Shown here piece after piece: positions 36,465-48,809 of a stretch of DNA of 64,000 bases (position 1 is the stretch's first letter; every line of letters starts with the position of its first letter). The stretch is from Epiperipatus broadwayi (lineage: Eukaryota; Onychophora; Udeonychophora; Euonychophora; Peripatidae): NCBI GenBank assembly GCA_028023455.1, contig JAQFVV010000013.1:5210001-5274000 (forward strand). The letters are read 5' to 3'. Under the pieces are notes generated by a model that was not told the origin of the DNA, did no database searches, and worked only from the letters and a program-made list of their open reading frames with translations. A program made the position numbers and the translations under genes.

Positions 36465-36956
36465 TGACTTTATAATACCTCTCATGTTCTTCAAACCCCC
36501 TTACACTGAAGAATAAAAACTTTTACTTTCTTTCAAAACCGATCAAACTATAACCACGTGTTTTCCGACCTTAGGCCCTCCCAAACATTGTCTTCTTTCT
36601 CAAAATAAATAAGTTTTAAAATTTAAAAAACCTTCAGTAACAAACTTCACAAAAAACAAATTAATCTCACATACAACTTTGTTATAAATATCCTTACACT
36701 AACACCCATTCAACAAAATAACTTTTAAAAAAAAACTTCCATACCTAAAATGGCGAAGGAAAACCTTTCAAACAATTAAACACAACAATTTTCAATCTTT
36801 CAAATAACTCACTCTCTTGACCACAATTTATACTTTCATACACAATAATTAGTCTTTATAGCAATGCTCTCAAAAGATCAATCGTATATACATATACAAC
36901 AAACAGCATATAAATTATTCAGAAACTTAGCTCTGCTCTTTGTCCTATTCGCATAG

Positions 36957-37085
36957 TTGACAAGTGCAAGAGTGGGTAAAGAGGTGGGAATTAAATTTAG
37001 TGAAGAAAATTCAAATATAATGATGGTTAATACTGAGGAAAGAGAAGATGTAGAATTTTTAATGAGGGATATAAAACATTATTGG
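36957..37085 (+). pseudogene. RT fragment of the same CR1-like LINE, opposite strand
   Basis: Translates to SARVGKEVGIKFSEENSN and NTEEREDVEFLMRDIK, closely matching CARVGKEMGIKFSEEKSH and NTGEREHVEFLMGDIK of the minus-strand copy (33100-33000 region). Only ~43 codons survive; both ends are cut. It lies ~0.4 kb from the 5' end of the larger copy in head-to-head arrangement. Confidence 0.85.
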
Positions 37086-38005
37086 TTGGCTTTTATAAGG
37101 GTGCTGTCCTCTCATGGCGTCTATTCCATCCTTTGCTAATTGATATACTGGAACTAAGATAGAAGTTCAGTTTATAGAAAATTTGATATCACAATTATTG
37201 AATAGATGAATTAATATTTACATCTTCTGATAAGCATCACACAAGATTTCCACAACAAATTGTCTAGCCAAAAATCATTGAAATAACTTTTGTATAACTT
37301 AGATATTCTTGCTTATACATTAAAATTAAAAGCTATAAAATGTATTTCAGTATTATATTATATATTAACAGACACAAATTATTCTTTAAATAATATTCAA
37401 ACGATGTACTGCTATTTCTTTATAACTCCACAATTGATATTTTTATTATTCTGAATAGTTGGTGACTAATAGGAAACTCCCTTGAGTGTAGATTTGCAAT
37501 ATTATTGAAGAGTTCCTTATTGACAAAGGCTATATATATATGTAAAAAATAAAATAATTCCTTTGATTTAATCAATTATCTTTTCAGTAATTAAATATTT
37601 GAATCTCTTAGAATTTTTTTTTTTATTCACTAGGTTTTCATATATATTAATTATTGAATTATTTAATGTTTTCAATTAAATAATTGAATTATAAACTTTT
37701 ATCTATTGAACAACGGTTTGCTTGGAATGCTTGACAGATCATTTTCAAGTTTAAAGTTTTAAGTCTTGATTAGTTTGCTTTTATTTTATATATGTAAGTG
37801 AAATGTTATGTCTAGTTGGAAAAATATTTTTATTTAAAACAAACGTTTTTTAATTAACATTAGTAATATACATGTAAGTTAATTTTATTATTATGTTGAC
37901 CTCAATTACTTATATACTAGGCTGTTTATTAGAGTACTGATTTGTAAATGAGTTTTGTACAGGAGTGTTGTAAGTAATCCTTACAATATATATATAACAA
38001 TAATA
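37086..38005. other. No gene recognised
   Basis: AT-rich, no supportable ORF or repeat. Confidence 0.5.
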
Positions 38006-38135
38006 TAACATGATGATAATAGACATATTAAAATACAACAAATAAATTTTATCAGGTATCTTGGAATGACTATAGATGAATAATGTCTTGGAAACTTAAT
38101 ATTTTATTTAATAAATTTAGACATTATATATCAAT
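38006..38135 (+). pseudogene. LINE RT thumb relic
   Basis: Translates to HIKIQQINFIRYLGMTIDE, stop, CLGNLIF. This matches the conserved KYLGxxID block and following segment of Jockey/CR1/R1-type reverse transcriptases. It would follow the segment preserved at 30000-30640 and might be the same family. Confidence 0.6.
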
Positions 38136-38237
38136 GGTGCAAAGTAAAAAAAAAAAAATCAATCTGATCAACTGAATAAAATACAATATGTTTCACTTTC
38201 CATTTTGCCACTTAAATATCATTTGATATCCAAACAA

Positions 38238-39321
38238 TCATTAATACAATAAATAAATAACATATTTATATTACCACTAAAAATAATCACTATTTTTTTT
38301 AAAACAAATATTATATTTTAGCTTGATAATTCAAATGTAGACAAATTTATTAAGTATTCTAATAGTGATACTAAATATGCCAAAATAGGTTGTAGAATTC
38401 ATTGTATGTGTTTAGATTTAAATAATGGCAGAACAGATATCATAGTTATTGATCAGACATGCCAATATGACTAGATTGCTTTTGGGAGAAGATATTCTAA
38501 AAGTCTTAAGGATTTCTGAAAACTTTAATAGAAAATATTGCCTACAATAAGCAACTGTGATGTGATGAAGTAGATGATATTTGTAAAATTTGAAGTTACA
38601 ACTATCTTATTAATTATGAGAGGAAGGTTTACTCTTGAGTTCTTATAAATTTCTCTGCTTAGACATCATGAAACATTTTGGAATACCGAAAAGTTAAAAT
38701 GACCAAACATAATGCTGTTTGTTAAATCAACCACATTTCAGACATTTCCAACAAAAGATTGAAAGGAGACATTCTTTGGTCATTAATACAATAAATAAAT
38801 AACATATTTATATTACCACTAAAAATAATCACTATTTTTTTTAAAACAAATATTATATTTTAGCTTGATAATTCAAATGTAGACAAATTTATTAAGTATT
38901 CTAATAGTGATACTAAATATGCCAAAATAGGTTGTAGAATTCATTGTATGTGTTTAGATTTAAATAATGGCAGAACAGATATCATAGTTATTGATCAGAC
39001 ATGCCAGTATGACTAGATTGCTTTTGGGAGAAGATATTCTAAAAGTCTTAAGGATTTCTGAAAACTTTAATAGAAAATATTGCCTACAATAAGCAACTGT
39101 GATGTGATGAAGTAGATGATATTTGTAAAATTTGAAGTTACAACTATCTTATTAATTATGAGAGGAAGGTTTACTCTTGAGTTCTTATAAATTTCTCTGC
39201 TTAGACATCATGAAACATTTTGGAATACCGAAAAGTTAAAATGACCAAACATAATGCTGTTTGTTAAATCAACCACATTTCAGACATTTCCAACAAAAGA
39301 TTGAAAGGAGACATTCTTTGG
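38238..39321 (+). repeat. Recent 542-bp tandem duplication
   Basis: Unit 1 38238-38779, unit 2 38780-39321. Both begin tcattaatacaataaataaa and end gaaaggagacattctttgg. The one difference I found is A versus G in catgccartatgactag (~38465 and ~39007). No recognisable gene inside. Near-identity means a very recent event or an assembly duplication. Confidence 0.95.
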
Positions 39322-40545
39322 TTATTTAATACTGTCTAGGAGTCTGCCTTTAGTTAATATTATCATAGATAGCCTCATGAATCTATATGTGACACTGTCA
39401 ACAGTTTTTATTGGAAGAAGACATAGATGAAATTTCATTAATTATATATTTAAACATTAAATTTGTAAAGGAATTAGTAAAAAACCCTCCAGATATAATA
39501 ATAAAATTTATGATTTTTGTTTACTATATCATGCTTTGAAAATGAAAAGATATATGTACATGATTAGTCTTCATTGACTAATAATCTGTTGATATATGAT
39601 TTAATACATTAATTTTGATCAGTAGTTTTATGATAACTCTATATTTATATGTAATGCTAAAAAAAAAAATTTCTTTTGTAGAAGCCTCTTAAAGTTAACA
39701 TCTCAATAAAATTTAGCTTTCAGAGTCAAGATATATTTTTTATCAGTGGAATTGGATGCTTCAAACTAAAGCAATGTTAAAGTTTCAGGAATCATTATTA
39801 TCATGAAGATATGACCCTAGTCTTCTTATAATTAATGGCAGTTGAAGCGCTTATTGATTCAGTTTGAATTATAGTTAGCATAGCTTATGGATGAGTACTA
39901 GTTTTTAAAATAGTAGCATTATTGTGAATTTCTATACATATGTAAACAAATTTCTTATTGGCATATTGAGACAACTAAAATCAATGCTATGGCTGCATTT
40001 CAAAGAATACTTGAAACAATGAGGAAGTTGGGTGACAGCAAGAGTTAAATTTAACAATTGTTAACATGTCTAAAATAATTTTTTATTTATTCTAAGCTAT
40101 TAAAATGTATCTTTTGATTATACCAAACAATATTTTAAAGTTGTCATGAGAGATTTTAGTGTTAGAATTGAAAAAACAATTGATGAAAGGCCCGAGTGTA
40201 AATTTGGTTATGGATATAGAAATAAAAGAGGTCATAAATTTGTGGAAACCCCCCCCCCCTGCATATAGTAAATTTCTTTTTTGAGAAAACTGCTAAATGG
40301 GAGTAGATATGCTAGTATCCAAATATAGGAACAGCAGAATTGAACTATATATTGATATATAAGGTATGTAATAACACAAAGTTAGAGAGATGAAAGCTAT
40401 TAAGAAAAACAGTGTTAAGAAGTTGACATTCATTACATTTAAAATTAAAACTTGGAGGACAGTCCAATTTGAATCAGATCAATAAGAAAATAATTCAGTA
40501 AATTTTCAACTAAGACATGATAATATATGAAAAAATTAACATTTC
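39322..40545. other. No gene recognised
   Basis: AT-rich; a C-run at 40249-40258. No ORF worth listing. Confidence 0.5.
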
Positions 40546-40588
40546 ATATCACATGATTACTATTTCTTATGCTTGCTCTTAACTGTCA
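40546..40588 (-). repeat. Module shared with 44401-44434, inverted
   Basis: atatcacatgattactattt and cttatgcttgctct form the complement of gagcaagcataagaaatggt and gatcatgtgatat at 44401. Here the module lies just outside the left TIR of the MITE. Confidence 0.6.
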
Positions 40589-40938
40589 TTAAAACAGGCA
40601 AATATATGTATTGCCACTCAGTGTAAGCCAGAGTAATCAATGAATCCCAGAAGGCTTGTGCATAAAATTCCCATCTAATATCTACTCATCCAATATCCCC
40701 AAACTAGTTTCTGGCTTGTGGCTTTCATCAATGAGGAACCTTGGATCTGAGAGCACTGCATCTAGATCTTAGGATCTAATGCAACTCTCCAGCAGCCATC
40801 TTTTATCTCTACTTAATTACAAAACTATGAGCTTAAATTGAAAACACTATAATATTTCCAATCCAAGCTCTGGCATCCATTGATTACTCTGGCTTGCACT
40901 GAATGGCAATATGTATAGAGAGTTTTGCCTGTTTTAAT
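40589..40938. mobile_element. 350-bp MITE with ~65-bp TIRs
   Basis: Left end ttaaaacaggcaaa ... attgccactcagtgtaagcc ... agagtaatcaatg pairs with the right end, whose complement reads ttaaaacaggcaaaactct ... attgccattcagtgcaagcc ... agagtaatcaatg. The arms differ by a few substitutions and one small indel. No ORF; the middle is non-repetitive. Confidence 0.85.
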
Positions 40939-42676
40939 ATGAAAATATATAAAAATAGTTTATTAAGAAATATTGAATATCAGGAATTCTGTAAAATGAT
41001 ATAAAAAGGAGTTAATCCATGATATAAAAATATTTAACTATAAATTGGCAAAAACATTTATAGAATAGAGTGAAAGTCTAAACATTTTAATACTGTACTG
41101 AAAATTGTTCACCAGTAAGAAAAAATGGAATCTTTACTAAAAAAAAAAAGACACCATAAAATGTGTATTCTAAAAAGAATTATATAGTAATAAAGATCAA
41201 ATATTAATATAAACAAATAATAGCAATACTTTCTTTTATGCACTTAATACAATGAAAATACAATATTTTACTATACTTAAACTTCTAAAATAATTGACAA
41301 TTTTGACTGTCCAACAATCTTTTTCAGAACTGTAAGGTAGAAAATACATATAAATATCTTTATAGCAACAAAATTAAGTAAAACAAATATTTTAAATAAT
41401 TTAATTCAGATATGATTTTTATATTAATATTTATATCATATTAGTTTTTATATTTATATACTATTTTTGAAAAAATATTTTTTAAATACTATTATATCTA
41501 TCATTAAACTTTTGATGCTAATATAGTATGCAGTCAACATCTGCATAGTGCTTACTATTTAGTGAAAGAAAAAATAAATCAATGAAAATTAAAATATCTA
41601 TATTTATTCTTGAATTTATACCTACAATAAAGAAAATAATATATTTTTAATATATAAAAAAGACAAAATGTAGACCACTGCAATAAATGTTTTAAGTGAA
41701 AGTAATATATAACAATCAAATACAGATGCAAATCCACAATATATAAAATTTCAAATATAAAAATATCACAAAAGATAAGAACATTACAATAAATTATATT
41801 TCAGCAACCAAAAAAAAAAAAATAAAAATAAAGAATCACTGAAATGGGAACTTGAAATGTCCTCATTTAGTGTTAAATTTTTATAAAAGTAAATTAAATA
41901 TTAATCTTAGCTTATTTTTATTTCACACACATCTTACATATGGAATACTCTTTGCTTTCTTTTATTTAATAGTCATGTTTTTTTTTGCAAAATACAGTTT
42001 ATCATTTTCTTTATTTTATTTAATATACAGTTGCAGCCTTAGATTCAAGAATAAATGTGGACATTTTATTGCTTGGTTTTTCTTTTGTTCAATGCTAAAT
42101 ACTAAGTAGATATAAAACTGTATACTATATGATCACTAAACTTTTTTTATATTAACTAAATCATAACAATATACATTATAATATTTAAATCATTAAAAAA
42201 TTTTTTTTCTTCTTCTAATTTCTACTATTTTTTTAAAAAAAAAAATTTTAAATTGATAAATATTTAAAATTTTCTTTGCCTTATTATTCATTCTAAATTT
42301 ATTTTCTGCGAACAAATCAATAATTTAAAAAAAAAATATATTATAAGGAAAAGACAAACTCTATAAATTAACTGTTATTAAAGAAAACATAATATTTTAT
42401 TTACTATCATTTTATTTTTATTATATATAAAGATATAAAAAAAAGCAGGATGGTTCAATTACATCTTGCAAAATACCAAACATTTTAAATAAAGGAGTGA
42501 GACATGCAATTAAATATATGAAGAAGTAAAAATATTCCAAATATTATTAGATGACTGGAAAAATGCAATAAAGACCCCTCAATACCTTGAGAACCATGTT
42601 CATTGATCAAGGAGATAAAAATTTTCTCTTCTAATTGAGATGACAGACACCCCCCTCCGATTTCAAATAAATAGAT
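40939..42676. other. No gene recognised
   Basis: Very AT-rich. The 85-codon ORF at 41852-42109 is hydrophobic without motif. Confidence 0.5.
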
Positions 42677-43060
42677 CTCTGAGATTTGGAACTCTGCCAA
42701 AGATCTAATAAACCTATCCCAACCCTCCAGCTACAATAAAAGAAATTACTGGGAGGTTTACCATTTGATTCACAAAGACCTAACAATGTTGCCCAGTGAA
42801 ACTGGCCTTAACAAAAGGCAGTTATTCAGAAAACTCAAAGCACTTTACATAGAGCCAAAATTAATTGATTTTGTCATTAAGATAAACCTTATGTCCCTGA
42901 CCACCAAACACTTCTTAGTCTGGAAGAGAGTTTCTGGAGCATTGATACTCAGTGTGGACTTTGCACATCAGCTGAAGAAATCTTGTGACACCTGTTCTAT
43001 ACGTGCTCTCATTTTAGCACTATTAAAAATCTAATAAACTCAAAAGCCACCGTGGATATT
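42677..43060 (+). pseudogene. LINE ORF2 C-terminus with zinc knuckle
   Basis: Open from ~42677 with NYWEVYHLIHKDL, then KLIDFVIKINLMSLTTKHF and LVWKRVS. One frame later CGLCTSAEEIL, a stop, and HLFYTCSHF give the Cys-Cys-His-Cys knuckle common at LINE C-termini. It differs from the knuckle of the CR1-like LINE at 32.2 kb, so this is another family. The RT domain is not adjacent. A frameshift near 42930 and a nonsense codon inside the knuckle show decay. Confidence 0.7.
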
Positions 43061-43467
43061 GGAACAATACTCACATAGAAAGCTGCTTTTAACACCAGAG
43101 AACTTACCATAATAAGACTAAGTATTTTTCTCTTGTATGCATTATGGTAGTCCAGGTGCAAGTCTATTTTCAAGAATAGCTCACTCAAACCCCAGCAGGC
43201 ATATATAGCAAAAGTTAAAAAATTCAAAGACCGTGACAAAATCTTGACCACCTCACAGTTATTTGATGAAATATGGAATAAAGTTCTTTTCTGCTGAAAT
43301 CCTGCAAAGGTTCATCATGCCACAAACATCATGCAATTTCAACCAGTTATAGATGTCTACGGTCTCATATAAATCAATGAACAATTCAATTTCTATATAA
43401 TGTATAATAATCAATGTAACAAGTGTTATCTAGCTTACTAAATATTAATTTAAAAATAAGATATTAG

Positions 43468-44175
43468 AAATTACACATCTATCAATCTTTTATTAATTCT
43501 ATACAAGATCTTTGCCAAAAAAATTTAAAAACTCATCTATACTGAAATTCTGGATTCAAACTAATCCAAAGAACAAGCTTAATTAAATAATAGTTTTAGA
43601 ATAGTAAGATCAATCCAAGTATTAAAAAAAATAATAGAAAAGATCACTGACTATGAATTAGCCATTATGTTGTAAACTTGTAGATTATGAAAAGGCATTT
43701 GATTCAATAGCATTTCCACAGTAATTAAAACTTTGTCCCATCAAGATATGGACCTAGGATATTATCATATTCTAGAAACATTTATCAAAATGTAACAGTG
43801 GTGATTAGATTACATGGTCATAGTAAGAAGATTAATATTGATAAGGCTATTTGACAGAATAATTCTGTATCTCCAAAAATATTTTGTGATTTGCAAAAAG
43901 TATTTTGTAAATTAAAATGCAAAGCTAAGAGAATAAAAATAAATGATGATCTTAATATATCTAGATTTTGAAGATGAAATTAACTGTTTTTTTTAATAAA
44001 GTGTTTCAGAGTTTCAGTAAATAATATAAGAGTTATCGGATGAAATAGTTTTCCGTAGGTAAAAAATAAAGATGATAATCACAAATTAGAAGCTAACAAT
44101 TACAAATACCTTGGTTGAATTATCAATATAGATGGACATATCATAGACAAAATTAATCATATAATTAAACTCTAA
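43468..44175 (+). pseudogene. RTE-type LINE reverse transcriptase relic
   Basis: Ordered RT blocks in several frames: SINLLLILYKIFAKKI near 43475, IQVLKKIIEKITDYELAIML near 43610, LVDYEKAFDSI near 43680 (first catalytic Asp), IRLHGHSKKINIDKAI with QNNSVSPKIF near 43810-43890 (the RQGDxxSPKLF block typical of RTE), KAKRIKINDDLNISRF near 43925-43970 just before the catalytic box, and YKYLG near 44105. Stops and frameshifts are frequent. The spelling of the blocks points to the RTE clade rather than the neighbouring knuckle-bearing family. Confidence 0.75.
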
Positions 44176-44370
44176 TGTATTACACTGCATCAAACTGATG
44201 TTGATTCATGATAAATCTTTTTCAAATATTCTCTATTCCTTTTGATCCATTGGCATGAATTTTTAAAGTTCCAGGCTAGTAATGATAATACAATAGTAGA
44301 CTGATTCCTATATCTTAAAGATCTTCCCAGATTAAGACTCTGCCAGTAGCAATATTACTATCTCAGAGTT

Positions 44371-44434
44371 ATTAAAACAGGCAAAACTCTATACACTTAT
44401 GAGCAAGCATAAGAAATGGTGATCATGTGATATC
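44371..44434 (+). repeat. MITE end joined to rearranged module
   Basis: attaaaacaggcaaaactct equals the terminus of the 40589 MITE; after ~10 bp it continues with gagcaagcataagaaatggt and gatcatgtgatat, the complement of the module at 40546. The two loci thus hold the same parts in different relative orientation. Confidence 0.65.
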
Positions 44435-44445
44435 ACAGAGTTACC

Positions 44446-46479
44446 GAGTTTTTTAAAGTGCACAATCTTTCTCACCAGAGTTGTGACTTAACCACTTACT
44501 AAAAAAAATAATTATTCACAAACAATTTTATTACATAATATTTACTATCCTGTAATGAAAATGTTATTTCAACATGAATCTAAAATTCTTATAAAAATTT
44601 GTAATTCAATGAGTAAAAGTTAAATTTTAATTCATAAAAAATAAGTCTCTATATCAAGTATGGGTAATTTCTATCAAGCAGTGAATATCATGAAATATTG
44701 CTCATCAAATACTGGATGACATAATAATTAAAATATGCAAAATATTTTTTTACAATAATATTCTCTCCTTTTATACTCTATAGTATATAATTTTATTTTA
44801 ATAAACAATGTTATCAATATTTACATAAACATACAAAGTTTAAACTTTCAATATGAAAATTAACATTATCATTAAAAAAAATATAGATAGATCAAAAATT
44901 ATATTTATTGATAAACAAAGACATTTATTTGTTATAAGTTTAATGTTCAGAATATAGAAAGTGTCTTTAATTAGTCTTTACATTTAATGTAGTACTCACA
45001 AAGTCATCAAGGCTTCAGCTAGTCCATGCTTACTCTAGATTATGTTATTTATTATTCAATTTTAGGCAAACAATAAAGAATTCTTAGAACTAATATTTAC
45101 TATTTTTTTAAAATCAAATAATATTTTGGGTGCTGAATTTAGTTTACTGATAGGGTTCACAGTTATTGGATAGAGTAATGATCTTAAATAGTAGGCTCAT
45201 TATTGAATAATCCATAACAATTCCTGATAAGAAGCTAGATACTGTTTCTGATTTAACTATTTTGTTTTCCAGATTCACTATTGTATTCTTTCCATCACTT
45301 TCTCTTCCTTTTTTTTGTTTTATTTCATCCTCTTCATATTAATAGAATAAAGAATAAAAAGGTTAATTATTTGCAACCAGATTTATTCCAATTTTTTTTT
45401 TGCAGCAGGCAAAGCTTTTCATTACTGAGAAAACAGCAACAGAAACAAGTTCAGACTGTCTTAAGACAGTAAAATCAAGAGAGTTTGCGTATATCTGGAT
45501 TGGAATAAAAGTTTCATTTGGCAAATGACTGATTGTTTGAATAGCTCTATTTAGGCATCTCCTGTTTAATATAGAGGGCCTGTTTCACAAAATCTAGCTA
45601 AATCTTAAGTGGCATTAGAAATGGCTGCAACATAGAAAGTACCAGTGGTAATAAATGTAACTTCATGTTTTTTGGAATATATGTACGAGGAATATATCTA
45701 CATTGCTTAAATAGATTCTTAAAGAAATGTAAAACAGTAAGTAAAGATGGGAAAATTTATAAGAATAATACAACTGCTCTTAGTTATTTAAACTATTTTG
45801 AAGATAAAGTTTAATTGATTGAAAAACAGCTATAGTTTTTATAAAAGAGCAGTTAATCAAATAAAAAAGACTGCATAGGATTAGATTCATTGCGAAATCT
45901 TAACTTGATATTTTATACTCTTGTAATTTTTGGACAGTATGAATGAATAACTTATATATAATAATTAAAAATTTATTTCCTGAATGATAGCTATGCCTAT
46001 TTTATTTATGATTATATACTGACAAAACTTGGTATAATTTTTTTTTTTTTTTAGATAGAGATACTGAAAAATTATCAATAAAAAACAAATTTTTTTTCTT
46101 GGAGACTTCTATGTCTGTGATAGTAGAAAGATTCCAAAGCTAAGAAAAATAATAATATTGGCTGTATAAACTCAAATGATCTGTTAACTACTATAAGCGA
46201 TATTATATAGGCAGAAAAATAACTAACATAAAATTTAAAAATGGGTAAAAAAATATGACAATAATACTTTGTACTGATAAAAGAAATATTTTTACCGTAT
46301 TTTAAAAACTGATGACTGTATGCAATGATATTCCATCACAATGGCTCATTTAGATTTGGACAGAGACAGCTGGTTTAATAAATTTAAAATCTCTTTATAA
46401 TCTTAAAAGTACAAAGAGTATGGATCTTGGGATAAGATTTAAAATATGATGGTAATAAGATAGCATCAAATCTAGAGTT
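44446..46479. other. No gene recognised; decayed LINE 5' part possible
   Basis: AT-rich. From about 46100 fragments such as LGDFYVCDSRK hint at the endonuclease of the LINE whose RT relic starts at 46480, but this is too weak to annotate. Confidence 0.4.
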
Positions 46480-46745
46480 TTTGAAAAATATATGAACACA
46501 TGATGTTATGCCAATTGATCTTAAGAATGATTCTACTGTTCTAATTTATAAAAAAAAAGGGAGGGGGGGAGAGACTGCAATAATTATAATTAAATATCAT
46601 TGTCAACTGATGCAGCAAAAGAGTTTTCAAAGATTTTATTGAATCGTTTGAGAGTGGTAATCAAAAACACAGTGTGATTTTAGAAAACTAAGAACCAATA
46701 AAGATATGGTATTTAGTTGCCAAAATATGAGGAAAAAAAAAACAT
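46480..46745 (+). pseudogene. LINE RT relic, third lineage
   Basis: Translates to DLKNDSTVLIYKKKG near 46520 (like D-x-K-x-A-T-I-V-x-L-Y-K-x-K-G), then after a G-run FQRFY and RLRVVIKN, and CDFRKLRTNKDMVFSCQNMR near 46675 (like CGFRxxRxTxDMIF). This order is the beginning of an RT domain. Frames are broken by the A- and G-runs at 46549-46571 and by stops. Confidence 0.7.
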
Positions 46746-47094
46746 TATTACCTTTCATTAACATTTTTGCATAGTGTAAAAACCAAGTTATAATCACTCA
46801 ATTAGAAATGTAGCAATGAAGTTTGTGATTATAAATTTTTATCATATTAAGAGACTCAATTAAAAGACTTATGACAAAGTTATATAAATCATTCTTTCTC
46901 TAATTAACATCAGATTTGTTTTTTTTTTTTGACATCTTTTACATAGTGATACAATTGTAAACATAGCGCTATATAAAAATAAAGGCTTATTTACATAGTG
47001 ATTTCTTAAAAATATATATCTTTTCATAACTCTTTTTATAAAGTTATTTAAAAGTAATTTTGGATACAAGATCTATGATCAGAAAGCCAGTGCA
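46746..47094. other. No gene recognised
   Basis: AT-rich; the 66-codon minus ORF at 46869-47069 is motif-free. Confidence 0.5.
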
Positions 47095-47500
47095 AAAATC
47101 CTTAAAGTAATTTACTAATTAAAACAGACGCGACACATGCTTCAATATTTTCAAACACTGGGCTATGTAAATAATTTGTATATAGTTTGCATATCATCAC
47201 TTAATCCTTATTCTGCAACATTTACCACTATGTCTACAAATATGAGGCAACACGCCTCGAAAGCGCTTAACCGTTAACATTTGTATAGACTTATAAGAAT
47301 AATTATTATAGCTTCTCTTCCCAGCAGCTCACACGCTTCTAATTTTATTATAATTAAAATAATATACAAAAAAAAAAAATCCTATACAATAACTGAACAA
47401 AAATGTTTTTTCAATCCTTAAAGTAATTTACTAATTAAAATAATATACAAAAAATCCTACACAATAACTGAACCAGAAATCTTTTTTCAACTTCCTATAA
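47095..47500 (+). repeat. Local direct repeats (module recurs two to three times)
   Basis: ccttaaagtaatttactaat and ttaaaa occur near 47101 and 47418. ttaaaataatatacaaaaaa and atcctayacaataactgaac occur near 47352 and 47437. This gives an ~85-bp tandem pair plus one partial copy. The segment also holds a small palindrome, gaggcaacacgcctc, near 47242. Confidence 0.65.
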
Positions 47501-48801
47501 CCCTTTTTCAAAAAATAATGTTTCCTAGATACAAATTCTCTTATAGGGGCATCAGAGCAGTAATCCTTGTAAATCAAAAAAAATATTTATTAATTAAAAT
47601 ATGTAAAATAATCTGTAATATATTTAAAAAAAAAGCACACACATATATATTAAAACAATCACATCAAATATGTATTATAGGTTTGTTTAATTTATATACA
47701 AAAAAAAAAAACCCACCACATGACTAATGTTTTTTTAAAAAAACAAATTCTATTTCCATTATTCAAGTTCTAGAATTTATTGTAATATTTAACGTTCAAC
47801 TATGTGTTAGTTATATATATGTAAAAATCTATATTTTGTGTTAATATATACACACATAAACAATTACCGTATCTACAAATTATAACTTTATAATACTGAG
47901 TACTTTTGAAGGTTTAAGCCTTCATTTTCAAAGAAGTAGCTGGAATCCAAAGATGTAAATTAGGGTGGATTAGATTCTCATTGACCTGGATTTTGATTAG
48001 ATCAAAAAAAAAAAAATCCAGGTGCACTATAGATCCAAAATTTCTTATTAACCAAATAACATAGAAAAAACTAGTCTGGGAATATGAACAGAATAACAAT
48101 GGAAAGAAATTTAATATGCATTCTTATTTAGCACCAGTAGGTGGCAGAACTAGAATAATATAAATAGTTTGCTTCTGAAACTTATTATACAATATCATAA
48201 AAGCTTCTATGTAGGAATTAATATTTTATTAAAAGGAAATAATAGCTAACAATAATAAAAAAAAAAAAACCTCAAAAAGATTCAAAATATATCAATAATG
48301 GATTAAAAATGACAATACTTCTGGTTCTGTTGTTTCAAATTATATTAAAATACAATCTATACAATTTATTTATAAACATGATGTAATACATTATTTGATC
48401 ATAAAAATCATTGTCATACAATAAAATCTTAATATCTACAATAGTTTTGATGAACCAAAAGCTTTTACCACTCAGCAATCCACTAATCTGCATATGATAC
48501 TTTTAATTCATTATCTTACTGTTTTTTACAATCTATTCAATTTACTTTTAATGGCAGAAGAATTTTTTCCAAAATATTTGAACCTTATTCTACAAGTTTT
48601 AGAAAAATTATTTCAAACTTTGATTTTAAAATAACCAGAAAATTATGGAACTACTTATTGCAATAATATAAAGACATTCAAACTACTTTCTGAAACTTTC
48701 AAAATAATCATTGTTTAATAGTTTTTAATATTATCATGAATCCTGAAATAATAATAAAATTCTTTAAAGACAATAATTTTAGTTCAAAGATAAAATACAT
48801 T
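47501..48801. other. No gene recognised
   Basis: AT-rich with A-runs; ORFs at 47518 and 47914 (60-69 codons) are motif-free. Confidence 0.5.
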
Positions 48802-48809
48802 ATTTAGGC

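Larger units (their letters stand above)
31855..36570 (-). mobile_element. Near full-length CR1-like LINE
   Basis: About 4.7 kb on the minus strand. Order 5' to 3': ORF1 with PHD-type zinc finger, coiled coil and SGNH esterase; ORF2 with AP endonuclease, reverse transcriptase and CCHC-type knuckle; a short 3' UTR with a G-run (complement of 32029-32041); and a terminus ending in catatcacatca-type sequence. PHD and SGNH esterase domains in ORF1 and microsatellite-like 3' tails rather than poly(A) are known features of the CR1 superfamily. Several frameshifts and one clear TGA make this copy inactive. A truncated 3' end of the family lies at 13318 and an RT fragment at 36957, so the family has been active locally. 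The 5' boundary is estimated. Confidence 0.85.
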
